Below, in pieces: positions 43,548-50,969 of a stretch of 64,000 nt of DNA (its first letter is position 1; each line of letters begins with the position of its first letter). The notes below the pieces were generated by a model. That model did no database searches, was not told where the DNA came from, and saw only the letters and a list, made by a program, of their open reading frames with translations. Source of the DNA: Ectobacillus polymachus (GTDB taxonomy: Bacteria; Bacillota; Bacilli; Bacillales; Bacillaceae_G); assembly GCF_048159605.1 (NCBI RefSeq), contig NZ_JBLREB010000001.1:744001-808000 (forward strand). Reading direction: 5' to 3'. Position numbers and translations under genes: made by a program.

Positions 43548-44606
43548 TTGAATACAAATTTTCGACAAGATTTATTAGAATTAAGTAAGGATTGGGATAC
43601 CGTTTTTTCAATATTAAAAAAAAGTTATTCTGATGAAAAGTTAGGAAATTGGATAGTTGCATTATTTTTATACGTATTATCAGACGTGAAGTCATTTAAA
43701 ACTTTACCAAAATTGATTCCTAGTATTATAGGTATATTAGTAAGCAGTGGTGTTATGATTATACATAACCAGATGTTGGTAAAATCACTTATAGCTTTAT
43801 TTATTTTTATAATATTTTTTTCTTTTAATTTATATTTATATTTAAGAAAAATGCTTAATTTTAATGAAGAAAAATATTTTCATATAGGTGCATATAGAGT
43901 TTTTAGAAAATCAGAATATAATGGGTTTATTAAATATATTCCATCTAGAGATTTTTCATTCAAGGGACTTTATGATGAGATTATATATAATATTCCTGAA
44001 GCTAAGGAACTTGAAGTAAAAAAAGCGCAGATAAAAGACATGAAGGTAATACATGAAGAGTATGTTAAAAATTCAACTGAAGATCAAAATAAATTATTAT
44101 TACAAATAAAAGAGCATAACGCTCAAATTTCAATGATTGTAAAATTACTAAAGGATATTAATACAGCACTTTATCAAATGACAAATGAATGTTTTGATTC
44201 ATCATCATTATTATTTATTACAGGATTTACAATTCATGAAAAGAGAGATAACAAATTAATTAAAATAATGGATAGAGGTACAACTGGAAAAACATTAAAA
44301 GAATATGATATACCAGATACAATTACAGAAAAAAGTGATGCAGTATTACGTGCATTAAGTACTAAAGAACGTTATACACCACAAATTGATATTCCATATA
44401 AAAATCACTTTATTATGTCATTTAAAATGCGTATGGCGCATGATAAAATATGGGTATTCAATTTTCAATCTGATTATGATGATGATAGAGCTTTGTTTTT
44501 TTTAATGAATAATGATATGCTTGATACAAGGGAAGTGTTTAGACTTATACACGCATTATGTTTAATTCTACAAGAAAAGGGTGTGTATGAATATGTGGAA
44601 AGATGA
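43548..44606 (+). CDS. Two-helix membrane protein with C-terminal sensor-like domain
   Basis: A 352-residue protein. Two membrane helices (about 57-75 and 80-100) form a hairpin near the N-terminus, a coiled coil follows (about 145-205), and the last 150 residues (FITGFTIHEKRDNKLIKIMD onward) have a GAF-like alternation of strands and helices. TTG 43548 follows GGTAGGGG. I do not recognise the family. The layout recalls membrane sensor or effector proteins in phage-exclusion loci, but there is no direct evidence. Confidence 0.6.
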   Translation: MNTNFRQDLLELSKDWDTVFSILKKSYSDEKLGNWIVALFLYVLSDVKSFKTLPKLIPSIIGILVSSGVMIIHNQMLVKSLIALFIFIIFFSFNLYLYLRKMLNFNEEKYFHIGAYRVFRKSEYNGFIKYIPSRDFSFKGLYDEIIYNIPEAKELEVKKAQIKDMKVIHEEYVKNSTEDQNKLLLQIKEHNAQISMIVKLLKDINTALYQMTNECFDSSSLLFITGFTIHEKRDNKLIKIMDRGTTGKTLKEYDIPDTITEKSDAVLRALSTKERYTPQIDIPYKNHFIMSFKMRMAHDKIWVFNFQSDYDDDRALFFLMNNDMLDTREVFRLIHALCLILQEKGVYEYVER

Positions 44607-44823
44607 TGCCCTAAAATTATTAAAAGACATTGAAGAGTCTAATGGGAAAGGATTTATTAATCCTAAAAGTCAGTTCGATATTAATAAAGATCGTGAAATA
44701 AAAATAGAAAATTACGAGCAAAAATTGAATGATTTATCAAAAATTAATCTTAATTTCTACCGAGTTGTTGGTAAGGAATATAATAAATCAGATAATAGAA
44801 AGCATTCACAGACCACTCCATAA
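44593..44823 (+). CDS. Hypothetical protein, 76 aa
   Basis: A small acidic-to-basic helical protein (MWKDDALKLLKDIEESNGKG onward) that overlaps the end of the preceding gene by 14 nt in another frame, which suggests translational coupling. ATG 44593 follows AAAGGGTGTG; ATG 44587 is also possible. A terminator overlaps the stop codon. It may act with the membrane protein before it. No family known. Confidence 0.55.
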   Translation: MWKDDALKLLKDIEESNGKGFINPKSQFDINKDREIKIENYEQKLNDLSKINLNFYRVVGKEYNKSDNRKHSQTTP

Positions 44824-44846
44824 TTGGAGGAAGGTCTTTTCTTTTT
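44810..44846 (+). terminator. Terminator overlapping the stop of the 76-aa gene
   Basis: AGACC-CTCCA pairs with TGGAG-GGTCT, then a T/C-rich run ending T5. Confidence 0.75.
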
Positions 44847-44889
44847 GTATACGCAACATATGTAATACTAATGGGAGATGAGACTATTT

Positions 44890-45192
44890 ATGTATAAGTT
44901 TTTAACAGTTGATAAAGCGAAGGAAAAAATTAAAGAATTACAGATCTTTGTTAGTTTGGCAGAATCTTATATTGCAGATAGTCCTGAGAAAATTGCAATT
45001 AAAGAATATGCACATGTAGGAAATGTAAAAAAGGTTGCAGATAAACTAAATGATTTAGGATATAGACTTGGAAATAGAAAATATATTTCAAAAGATGTAA
45101 CAGAAATTATTGAGAAAGAGCCAACTGATGAATTTCATGCAATTGTTAAAAAAGTTCAAAGAGAAAATAAAAAGGCAAATATATATCTTTAA
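44890..45192 (+). CDS. Hypothetical protein, 100 aa
   Basis: A soluble, lysine-rich protein (MYKFLTVDKAKEKIKELQIF onward). The middle part (NVKKVADKLNDLGYRLGNRK) resembles a helix-turn-helix, with an insertion helix VKKVADKLND followed by YRLGNRKYIS, so DNA binding is possible. An in-frame ATG at 44878 abuts GGGAG, so ATG 44890 is preferred. No family match. Confidence 0.55.
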   Translation: MYKFLTVDKAKEKIKELQIFVSLAESYIADSPEKIAIKEYAHVGNVKKVADKLNDLGYRLGNRKYISKDVTEIIEKEPTDEFHAIVKKVQRENKKANIYL

Positions 45193-45241
45193 ACCTTTTC
45201 CCTTCTTTGATAGTGTTTATTTAGAAAGGATGTGTCATATT

Positions 45242-45439
45242 ATGAAGATAAAATTCTGTTTGGCTGATGGTGGAGATTTACTTTTTGTAATAACGTCAGA
45301 AGATGTAGCTGGCATTATTGAAGCTTCCAAAGGAGAAAAAATTGTATACAGTAAAAAATCTTATAAATATGATCATCATATTTTGAATCATATTGAACCA
45401 CATTTTCTAGAAGTTATTGTTTATGTAAATGAATATTAA
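45242..45439 (+). CDS. Hypothetical protein, 65 aa
   Basis: A small beta-rich protein (MKIKFCLADGGDLLFVITSE onward, then a His-rich KYDHHILNHIEPHFLEVIVY). ATG 45242 is 11 nt after AAAGGA. The frame continues far upstream but without a start. Family and function unknown; phage-type by context. Confidence 0.5.
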   Translation: MKIKFCLADGGDLLFVITSEDVAGIIEASKGEKIVYSKKSYKYDHHILNHIEPHFLEVIVYVNEY

Positions 45440-45602
45440 TAGAACCTATTAACAGATGCTTTTTAATAATCCCTGTGGTATAAATATGGTTAGGCAACAA
45501 TATTACAATATTCTCCTTTCTTAACCTTGATTTTACAAATAATGAGAGGGCGTTACTGTTTATTTGTCGAATGTATTAGGTTAGGGAGGAGGTGATTTAG
45601 AT

Positions 45603-45926
45603 ATGGAAACTACTAAAATTAATGAATTGATAAAAGAGGGAAATCAGTTTAAAGCAGGTATAACACCTATTAATTTTGAAAATTTCTGTAAATGGAATTC
45701 TGAATGTATGTTGTATATTGAGAGAAACTATAACGGATTAGAACTTACCAATCAGTATATTAAAATCTCAAAAGAGGTTATTGAATTAGTAGTAAACAAT
45801 AATCAGGTTGATTTAAATCGTATTAATTATTTACATGGAGCACTTCAAGGTGTCCTAAATTATGAAAAATTAGAAGAACAGAAAAAAGCATTTGATTCTA
45901 GTATGATTGCGCAGTTAGGAAAATAA
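45603..45926 (+). CDS. Hypothetical protein, 107 aa
   Basis: A helical soluble protein (METTKINELIKEGNQFKAGI onward). AGGGAGGAGGTG before ATG 45603 is one of the strongest ribosome sites in the prophage region, and a terminator follows the stop, so it is a real independent gene. No known domain. Intact in a decayed neighbourhood, so it may be maintained by selection. Confidence 0.6.
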   Translation: METTKINELIKEGNQFKAGITPINFENFCKWNSECMLYIERNYNGLELTNQYIKISKEVIELVVNNNQVDLNRINYLHGALQGVLNYEKLEEQKKAFDSSMIAQLGK

Positions 45927-45944
45927 AAATTTTCATAAAGTTAT

Positions 45945-45973
45945 AGCATCCAATAAGCAATTGGATGCTTTTT
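45945..45973 (+). terminator. Terminator after the 107-aa gene
   Basis: AGCATCCAAT (45945-45954) pairs with ATTGGATGCT (45960-45969), then T5. Confidence 0.85.
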
Positions 45974-46013
45974 GTTATGTAAATATAATGTAAAATGTAA
46001 GGTGAAGAAATGA

Positions 46014-46418
46014 GTGGAAATTATTGATAACAGAAAGAAACTTGCTATTGAATTGTTAGCTGAAGGAGTAGAACAAAAAACTACAATTGCTAAAAAATGT
46101 AGAGTAACCAGATAAACGTTATGTAACTGGTTAGATGATGAAGGATTTATGGCGGAGCTTGACAAACGTTTGCATCAACGTAAGGTCTTTGTTGAAAAGA
46201 TAATTGATAGTAAATTAGATAGTGCGGTGGATCAATTGCTTGAATTAGCTGAAACAACTCAATATGCTAGAGTAAAAGCCCAGGTACTTGAATATATTAT
46301 TGGCAGATCACTAGGTAAGCCTACTACTAAAGTAGACCTAGAAGTTGGATTAAAGGATAATAAAAGCGTACCAGTTGATGTATTGGAGCAAGAATTCGAG
46401 GAAGAGTTTGGAGAATAA
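46014..46418 (+). pseudogene. Small-terminase-like HTH gene with an internal stop
   Basis: Start GTG 46014 (after AAGGTG). Reading VEIIDNRKKLAIELLAEGVE, KTTIAKKCRVTR, stop (TAA 46113), then TLCNWLDDEGFMAELDKRLH and ARVKAQVLEYIIGRSLGKPT. The N-terminal helix-turn-helix and the rest match phBC6A51-type small terminase-like phage proteins. One base change restores sense (for example CAA at codon 34). The rest of the frame is intact. Confidence 0.75.
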
Positions 46419-46433
46419 AAAAGCCCACTCAGA

Positions 46434-47269
46434 TTAAAATGAGAAGGCTTTAGATACAGCATTTTCCATTTCTTTTTCAGGTGGATTGCTGTAACGTCTT
46501 GTTGTATTTATATTGTTGTGTCCAGCAAGTTGAGCAATTGTAAAAATATCTACATTATTTCTGGAAAGGATAGAGCAAAATGTATGTCTTAATAAGTGAG
46601 GATGGATACTGTATTTATTTAAAACAGTTTGAATCATTCGTACAGATATTCTTCCACGTTTCGAAAGGAACAACGCTTCATAGTTATCTTCTCGACTATC
46701 AAGATAACGCTTGATATATTAAAATTGCTTGGAATCTACATATACTTTTCTTGTTTGATTTGTTTTAGATTCATTGATGTGAATGGTATACGTTCCGTTA
46801 TTATAAGTAATATCATCAATATTAAGATTAATTAACTCAACTCAGATACACGATAACCAGTATACAAAAGGAAGTCAATGATAGCTTGATCTCTTTGTTT
46901 AGTTGGACTGCTCTTATCATTTGCAACTGATAAACGTAATGATGTTACTTCATCTTCAGTTAACCCTTTGCTTTCCTGTTTACTGATATGTGGTACAGAT
47001 TGTATTTCAATATCTTCTACAGCGTGTAACTGGTTAGAGTAATGACAGAAGGAACGAATGGCAGCGTACATACGATTGATAGTATAAGGTGAATACTTAT
47101 CGCTAAGATAGTTAATGTATTGCTGTACGATTAAATCATTTAAACTATCTAATGTTACATTGTATTGTTGAATGTAATTATTAAATTGAGTTAGATCACG
47201 AGAGTAACTCTTTAAAGTGTTAGGGCTTTTATTTCTCATCTTCTTTGACTGTAAGAACTCTTCAATCAT
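46434..47269 (-). pseudogene. XerC/D-like tyrosine recombinase, broken
   Basis: Start ATG 47269 after AAAGGAG. The SAM-like N-terminal domain is intact (MIEEFLQSKKMRNKSPNTLK onward), the catalytic domain keeps Arg in TGYRVSEL, HLLRHTF, GHNNINTT and the Tyr in RRYSNP. A 5-bp tandem duplication (46834-46843) shifts the frame after YRVSEL, and a TAA interrupts the line after YVDSKQF. Removing the duplication joins SELINLNIDDI in frame. Not functional as written. Confidence 0.88.
46834..46843. repeat. 5-bp tandem duplication in the XerC/D-like gene
   Basis: AACTCAACTC: the doubling of one 5-mer explains the frame break in the recombinase. Confidence 0.8.
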
Positions 47270-47522
47270 ATGTAATCGCTCCTTTAAATTAGTTATACGC
47301 AATACAGAGTTAAAGAATTAAGTAACAATAACGTTCATATATGCTCTTAGCAACTCCTATACAATTTTCCAAATAATTTTTAGTAGACTATGAAACTTGA
47401 TTATATCTTCATTGGTCTGATGACAGGACTATAAAGGTTAAGGTCTCGTAAAATTATTATTTTTTGTTCTAAAGTGTTCTTTTTTAAATTAATGAAGTTT
47501 ATTATATTGACAGGTGATATAA

Positions 47523-48353
47523 ATGGAGCAAGAGAATAATGAAGAGCTAAAGAAGGATATTGAGGAATCAACTAAAAAAATTAGCACTAATTTTAATAAG
47601 GTAATTGGGGAATCAATTAAAAACATAAGTGCTAATTTAAATAAAGCGATAATATTAAAAATGGATAAAATTGGTATTTATTATACTGACGAACTATTAA
47701 GGCTACAAAAATCATTATTAAACATTGATTTTAATAAATTAATTCCAAAGTTGTTTTTTGATGAAAAGGCAATAAGAAGAGCATCTTCTTATGGTTGGAC
47801 GATAACAGGATCAATGACACTAGATATTTTTTATGATTCATTCAAATTAGAAGATAATTTACAGACTTATGATAAATATTTCTTTGATGTATATCAAGCA
47901 GATTCAGAGTTTCTTTTTAATCACGAGAAAGAATACATTGTAAATCATATTGAACCTCATAATAAAATATTGATTGAGCAATGTTTTACTAACTATGAGA
48001 ATAATAATTATCAGATTGTAATACCAACTTTAATCATGTTAATTGAAGGACAGATATCAAACCTTTCAGAAAGTTCTAAAGTAGGGAAAGGGTTACTAAG
48101 TGATTTTGATAAAACAATTAAAGAAGGAACAAAAGAATTTACCAAAAATGAATTTGCGAAAATTATTGCATACTCTATTCTTAGATTTTTAGAGAAATAT
48201 TTATTTGAAAAAAAGGACTTTAAATTAGAAAGAGAACCTTTATTAAACCGTAATTGGGTTATGCATGGAAGAGATAATCCAGAATTATGGACAAAGATTG
48301 ATGCTTTAAAATTATTTATTAACTTTTCAACTTTATTATTTGTGAATGAATGA
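47523..48353 (+). CDS. HEPN-motif protein, possible abortive-infection RNase
   Basis: A 276-residue protein with a long coiled N-terminus (about 1-65, repeated KKISTNFNKVIGESIKN / KNISANLNKAI) and a C-terminal helical domain ending with NRNWVMHGRDNPELWTKIDA. The RX4H motif (R-NWVM-H) near residue 248 is the catalytic signature of HEPN ribonucleases found in abortive-infection and toxin systems. The domain assignment is by motif only. The start ATG 47523 has a weak site (AGGTGAT). It precedes the PemK-like toxin by 100 nt and is intact within the prophage remnant. Confidence 0.6.
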   Translation: MEQENNEELKKDIEESTKKISTNFNKVIGESIKNISANLNKAIILKMDKIGIYYTDELLRLQKSLLNIDFNKLIPKLFFDEKAIRRASSYGWTITGSMTLDIFYDSFKLEDNLQTYDKYFFDVYQADSEFLFNHEKEYIVNHIEPHNKILIEQCFTNYENNNYQIVIPTLIMLIEGQISNLSESSKVGKGLLSDFDKTIKEGTKEFTKNEFAKIIAYSILRFLEKYLFEKKDFKLEREPLLNRNWVMHGRDNPELWTKIDALKLFINFSTLLFVNE

Positions 48354-48389
48354 TAAAACAATTTTATATAGTTATTTGTAATAAGTAAC

Positions 48390-48410
48390 AAGGAAATACT
48401 TCCCTTTTTG
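48390..48410 (+). terminator. Weak hairpin after the HEPN gene
   Basis: AAGGAA-ATAC-TTCCCTT with one bulge, then T5. Low confidence. Confidence 0.4.
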
Positions 48411-48452
48411 TCGAATGAGAAAGAATCATAGATAGAAAGGGAGGTGAAATGA

Positions 48453-49109
48453 ATGAGATACTCAGAAATAATAGAGAAAAATATCTACACTGTGCATTTT
48501 GATCCCGTACTACAATGTGAATTTAATGGTCAACACTTAGCTTTAGTAGTTAAGAAAAATTCAGATAAGAAAACCATCATAGTAGTCCCTCTAACAAAAA
48601 GTTCAAATGGAGATGGTGATACCAAACTTAACATTGGTAAAATTCCTACTCTTCCTAATAATTTAAAAGGAACAAACTCTTATGCTGTATATAACCAAGT
48701 AAGAACAGTTAATGCTTCTAGAGTTCAATCTTTAAAAGATGATAATAGACTTCCAATGAACTCACCTATTAGTAATGCATTGTTTATAAAAATTGTTTCC
48801 TTTTGTTCAGATGAATTATTTAACATACTTACATTAGAAGAAAAATTAGAATATCATCGAGAAAGATATATTGAATTAACAATAGAAACATTGGCTAATA
48901 CATCATATGATATTATAAGATTACTTAAAGGAAATAGAAATGAAGAAGAATTAAGTAAATTAAGTTTAAAGATAATTGGTCTTTATAGTTCAAGTATTCA
49001 GATGGATGAACGTATTAGTCAAAAAGATCGTGACAATGGAATCTTAGAGATTATCAATCGGTGTTTAGATAACTCAATTTTAGATGAATTAAATCCTGTT
49101 AAAAAATAG
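48453..49109 (+). CDS. PemK/MazF-like toxin with C-terminal extension
   Basis: A 218-residue protein. The first ~110 residues look like the PemK/MazF/Kid fold: FDPVLQCEFNGQHLALVVKK and KTIIVVPLTKSSNGDGDTKL, then the late strand YAVYNQVRTVNASRV. The remainder is helical and of unknown role. MazF-fold proteins are endoribonucleases, including the ToxN toxins of type III systems. No protein antitoxin gene is beside it; instead a self-promoted repeat RNA follows. GGGAGGTG precedes ATG 48453. Toxin function is inferred. Confidence 0.7.
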   Translation: MRYSEIIEKNIYTVHFDPVLQCEFNGQHLALVVKKNSDKKTIIVVPLTKSSNGDGDTKLNIGKIPTLPNNLKGTNSYAVYNQVRTVNASRVQSLKDDNRLPMNSPISNALFIKIVSFCSDELFNILTLEEKLEYHRERYIELTIETLANTSYDIIRLLKGNRNEEELSKLSLKIIGLYSSSIQMDERISQKDRDNGILEIINRCLDNSILDELNPVKK

Positions 49110-49131
49110 GTAATAAAACTGTAAGATGTAC

Positions 49132-49160
49132 TTGATTAATCTCATATCAAATGGTATTAT
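49132..49160 (+). promoter_or_regulatory. Promoter of the repeat RNA
   Basis: TTGATT (49132-49137) and TATTAT (49155-49160) separated by exactly 17 bp, located 22 nt after the toxin stop codon. Confidence 0.75.
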
Positions 49161-49250
49161 TTAACTAAGAAAAGGACGTGAAGTCCTAACAAAAATGAAT
49201 TGAGTCATGAAAACTCTAACTAAAAAGCGAACTGAGCGTGAAGCTCTAAC
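49161..49250 (+). repeat. Three 30-nt hairpin repeats
   Basis: Period exactly 30 nt, each unit ending CTAAC (at 49190, 49220, 49250). Each has a short stem with changed but still paired bases (GGAC/GTCC, GAGT/ACTC, GAGC/GCTC), loops containing TGAA, and an A-rich spacer. The compensatory changes support a folded RNA. Confidence 0.8.
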
Positions 49251-49306
49251 AAAAAAGGATTTAAAGTAAAAACCTTCTTACAAGTCAATTGTGAGAAGGT
49301 TTTTTA
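49167..49306 (+). ncRNA. Predicted small RNA, possible type III-like antitoxin
   Basis: Bounded by its own promoter (49132-49160) and an intrinsic terminator (49268-49306), giving a transcript of about 140 nt with three covarying hairpin repeats. No ORF with a ribosome site is inside. In type III toxin-antitoxin systems (ToxIN, CptIN, TenpIN) repeat RNAs neutralise a MazF-fold toxin, but there they precede the toxin. Here the RNA follows. The pairing of function is inference; an unrelated regulatory RNA is possible. Confidence 0.65.
49268..49306 (+). terminator. Terminator of the repeat RNA
   Basis: AAAACCTTCT and CAA pair with TTG and AGAAGGTTTT around GTCAA, ending in T6. Confidence 0.85.
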
Positions 49307-49360
49307 CTTATATTTTTAGACTTTAGTCTGTTGAACCTGAAGAAGGCGAAACATAAAAAT

Positions 49361-49399
49361 AAAAGCCACGAATATCACCATGGTATTCGTAGCTTTATT
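49361..49399. terminator. Hairpin downstream of the repeat RNA
   Basis: AAAGCCACGAATA (49362-49374) pairs with TATTCGTAGCTTT (49384-49396) with one mismatch. No strong T run follows on the plus strand. Confidence 0.6.
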
Positions 49400-49478
49400 A
49401 TAGATTCTCCTATTAGGAATAGGCTATTTGTAATTGTGAGAACCTAAGAATACCATTTCATGATAAGAGGTATAGCCT

Positions 49479-49586
49479 ATGACTGTTCTAAAATTCTTTC
49501 AGTATGCATGTAGTTTACTTGCAATAACTTGTTTAGTTTTTACGTATTATCATATGTCGAAAAACAAAGAAAACAATCGAGAATAA
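49479..49586 (+). CDS. Small 35-residue membrane peptide
   Basis: MTVLKFFQYACSLLAITCLV then FTYYHMSKNKENNRE: one membrane helix followed by a charged tail. AAGAGG precedes ATG 49479 with good spacing and a perfect 13-bp hairpin terminator follows, so the peptide is probably made. No family known. Confidence 0.55.
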   Translation: MTVLKFFQYACSLLAITCLVFTYYHMSKNKENNRE

Positions 49587-49614
49587 ACAGTAGGATCATT
49601 TACAAACATAGTAC

Positions 49615-49648
49615 AAAAAAAGCTAAGCGATTTCGGCTTAGCTTTTTT
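49615..49648. terminator. Bidirectional terminator before ydjO
   Basis: AAAAAAGCTAAGC-GATTTCG-GCTTAGCTTTTTT, a perfect 13-bp stem with A and T runs, between convergent genes. Confidence 0.9.
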
Positions 49649-49650
49649 GC

Positions 49651-49845
49651 TTAGTTGGATAATTCGTATAACATACGTGTTTCTGTTTTCATTTTTGATT
49701 TGCATAAAGGACAAGTAGGTTCTTCGCTTAACGAAAATTCCTTACGCATCCAGCCTTTGCAATTTTCTGCTTCGCAAGCCCAAACTTCTACTTCTTCTAG
49801 TTTGCGTTCTTGCTGTATAGCGTCTTTTTTCTTATTCCAATTCAT
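49651..49845 (-). CDS. YdjO-like cold-inducible zinc protein
   Basis: A 64-residue protein with the YdjO pattern: VEVWACEAENCKGWMRKEFS, then EEPTCPLCKSKMKTETRML. Four Cys in two pairs (the first CX4C, the second CPLC) indicate a zinc ribbon. In Bacillus, YdjO and CspX-like members are induced by cold. GGAG precedes ATG 49845. Single gene; the identity is by motif. Confidence 0.8.
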   Translation of the reverse strand: MNWNKKKDAIQQERKLEEVEVWACEAENCKGWMRKEFSLSEEPTCPLCKSKMKTETRMLYELSN

Positions 49846-49888
49846 GAGATCACTCCTTCTAAAATAAGAATAAGGCTAAAAAAATAAA

Positions 49889-49914
49889 GGCTGCTAACGG
49901 ATCAGTTAACAGCC
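49889..49914. terminator. Hairpin upstream of ydjO-like gene
   Basis: GGCTG-TAAC pairs with GTTA-CAGCC around a 6-nt loop, with one mismatch. Confidence 0.5.
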
Positions 49915-50036
49915 TGTATCCTCATGTAATATAGAAACCAATATGGTTTACATTGGGGATTCTGGTTGCCTTGTTCAATTTGCTTGTTACAAATTCATTG
50001 TGTGATGCCTTTGTAATCTTTGCGTAAAAAAAAATG

Positions 50037-50098
50037 ATTCACACATTGTCAAATATCACATGTAAAAGTTTTACTATGGTGTTTGACAATGTGTGAAT
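50037..50098. repeat. Long inverted repeat in a 380-bp intergenic region
   Basis: ATTCACACATTGTCAAA (50037-50053) is perfectly complementary to TTTGACAATGTGTGAAT (50082-50098), a 17-bp stem around 28 nt that contains further partial pairing (CACAT/ATGGTG and TAAAA/TTTTA). It is far longer than the terminators here and has no T run on either side. It may be a MITE-like or bcr-type repeat, or an operator. It is in the only sizeable gap between the YdjO and cupin genes. Confidence 0.7.
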
Positions 50099-50225
50099 TA
50101 TAATAAAAAATATAATAAATTCATCATATCATGAGTTGGTAAAAATAGCAAGAGTAAGCAATGAATCATGGCTATGTGACATGATTCATTCATTAGCATA
50201 AAGATAAAGGGAGGAGGAACCAAGC

Positions 50226-50576
50226 TTGAGTATGATAGAGAGCAAAGATACAGTGCAGCAGTACAAATGGGGGCAAGATTGTGATGGCTGGCACTTCGTA
50301 AATGATAAAGATTTAAGCGTTATACAAGAAAAGATGCCACCGCACACGTTTGAGGTGCAGCATTATCATGAAAGAAGTAAGCAGTTTTTCTATATACTGC
50401 GTGGCACTGCGCTGATGAAACTAGAAAATAGAGAGGTTGAACTTCACCAAGGAGAAGGAATTAAAATTCATCCAGGAATGGTTCACCAAATGTGTAATAC
50501 GTCAGAAGACGATGTGGAATTTTTAGTTATTTCAAAACCACATAGTCATCAAGATCGTCATTTAGTGAAGAAATAG
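50226..50576 (+). CDS. Cupin-domain protein
   Basis: A 116-residue single-domain cupin. The metal-binding motifs are visible: HTFEVQHYHERSKQFFYILR with the His/His/Glu-type ligands, and GIKIHPGMVHQMCN with the second His. The role could be enzyme or sugar/small-molecule binding; nothing beside it tells which. GGAGGAGG precedes TTG 50226 by 8 nt; the ATG at 50232 is less well spaced. Single gene. Confidence 0.85.
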   Translation: MSMIESKDTVQQYKWGQDCDGWHFVNDKDLSVIQEKMPPHTFEVQHYHERSKQFFYILRGTALMKLENREVELHQGEGIKIHPGMVHQMCNTSEDDVEFLVISKPHSHQDRHLVKK

Positions 50577-50653
50577 CAGATATTACTTGTACAAAAGCCA
50601 CTTTGTGCGTTATAATTAAGCCCTCATCAATAGTTTAAATAGAGGTGGCACAC

Positions 50654-50926
50654 ATGAATAAAACAGAATTAGTTAAAAAAGTTGCAGAAGCATCAGAATT
50701 ATCACAAAAAGATGCAACAGCAGCAGTAAATGCAGTTTTTGAAACTGTAACAAAAGCGCTTGCTTCTGGTGAAAAAGTACAATTAATCGGCTTTGGAACA
50801 TTTGAAGTTCGTGAACGTGCAGAACGTACAGGTCGTAATCCACAAACAGGTGCTGAAATTACGATTGCTGCAACAAAAGCACCAGCATTCAAAGCAGGAA
50901 AAGAATTAAAAGCAGCAGTAAAATAA
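50654..50926 (+). CDS. hup: HU-family nucleoid protein
   Basis: A 90-residue DNA-bending protein: MNKTELVKKVAEASELSQKD, the hydrophobic core VQLIGFGTFEVRERAERTGR, NPQTGAEITI and PAFKAGKELKAAVK are the standard HU features. HU compacts and bends DNA without sequence preference. ATG 50654 follows GAGGTG; an in-frame GTG at 50645 gives an atypical N-terminus. Bacillus HBsu is essential, but the cereus group has more than one copy. A perfect hairpin terminator follows. Confidence 0.95.
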   Translation: MNKTELVKKVAEASELSQKDATAAVNAVFETVTKALASGEKVQLIGFGTFEVRERAERTGRNPQTGAEITIAATKAPAFKAGKELKAAVK

Positions 50927-50938
50927 TACATATAAAAA

Positions 50939-50969
50939 AATACATCTATCGTACTAGATGTATTTTTTT
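50939..50969 (+). terminator. Terminator after hup
   Basis: AATACATCTA-TCGTAC-TAGATGTATT, then T6. Confidence 0.95.

Larger units (their letters stand above)
41087..49306. mobile_element. Decayed prophage remnant (~8 kb)
   Basis: A stretch between sbcC and the ydjO region with lower GC, two broken tyrosine recombinases, a broken small-terminase-like gene, a tRNA-like remnant and small phage-type genes. No portal, capsid or tail genes remain. Surviving intact genes include a HEPN-motif protein and a PemK-like toxin with a repeat RNA, the kind of accessory genes prophages retain. The outer limits are set by the flanking core genes; no clear att repeats were found. Confidence 0.75.

Noticed and set aside
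49161..49250. Short CRISPR-like array
   Set aside because: The units are contiguous 30-nt near-copies without unique spacers, only three in number, and no cas genes are near. They fit a structured RNA better.
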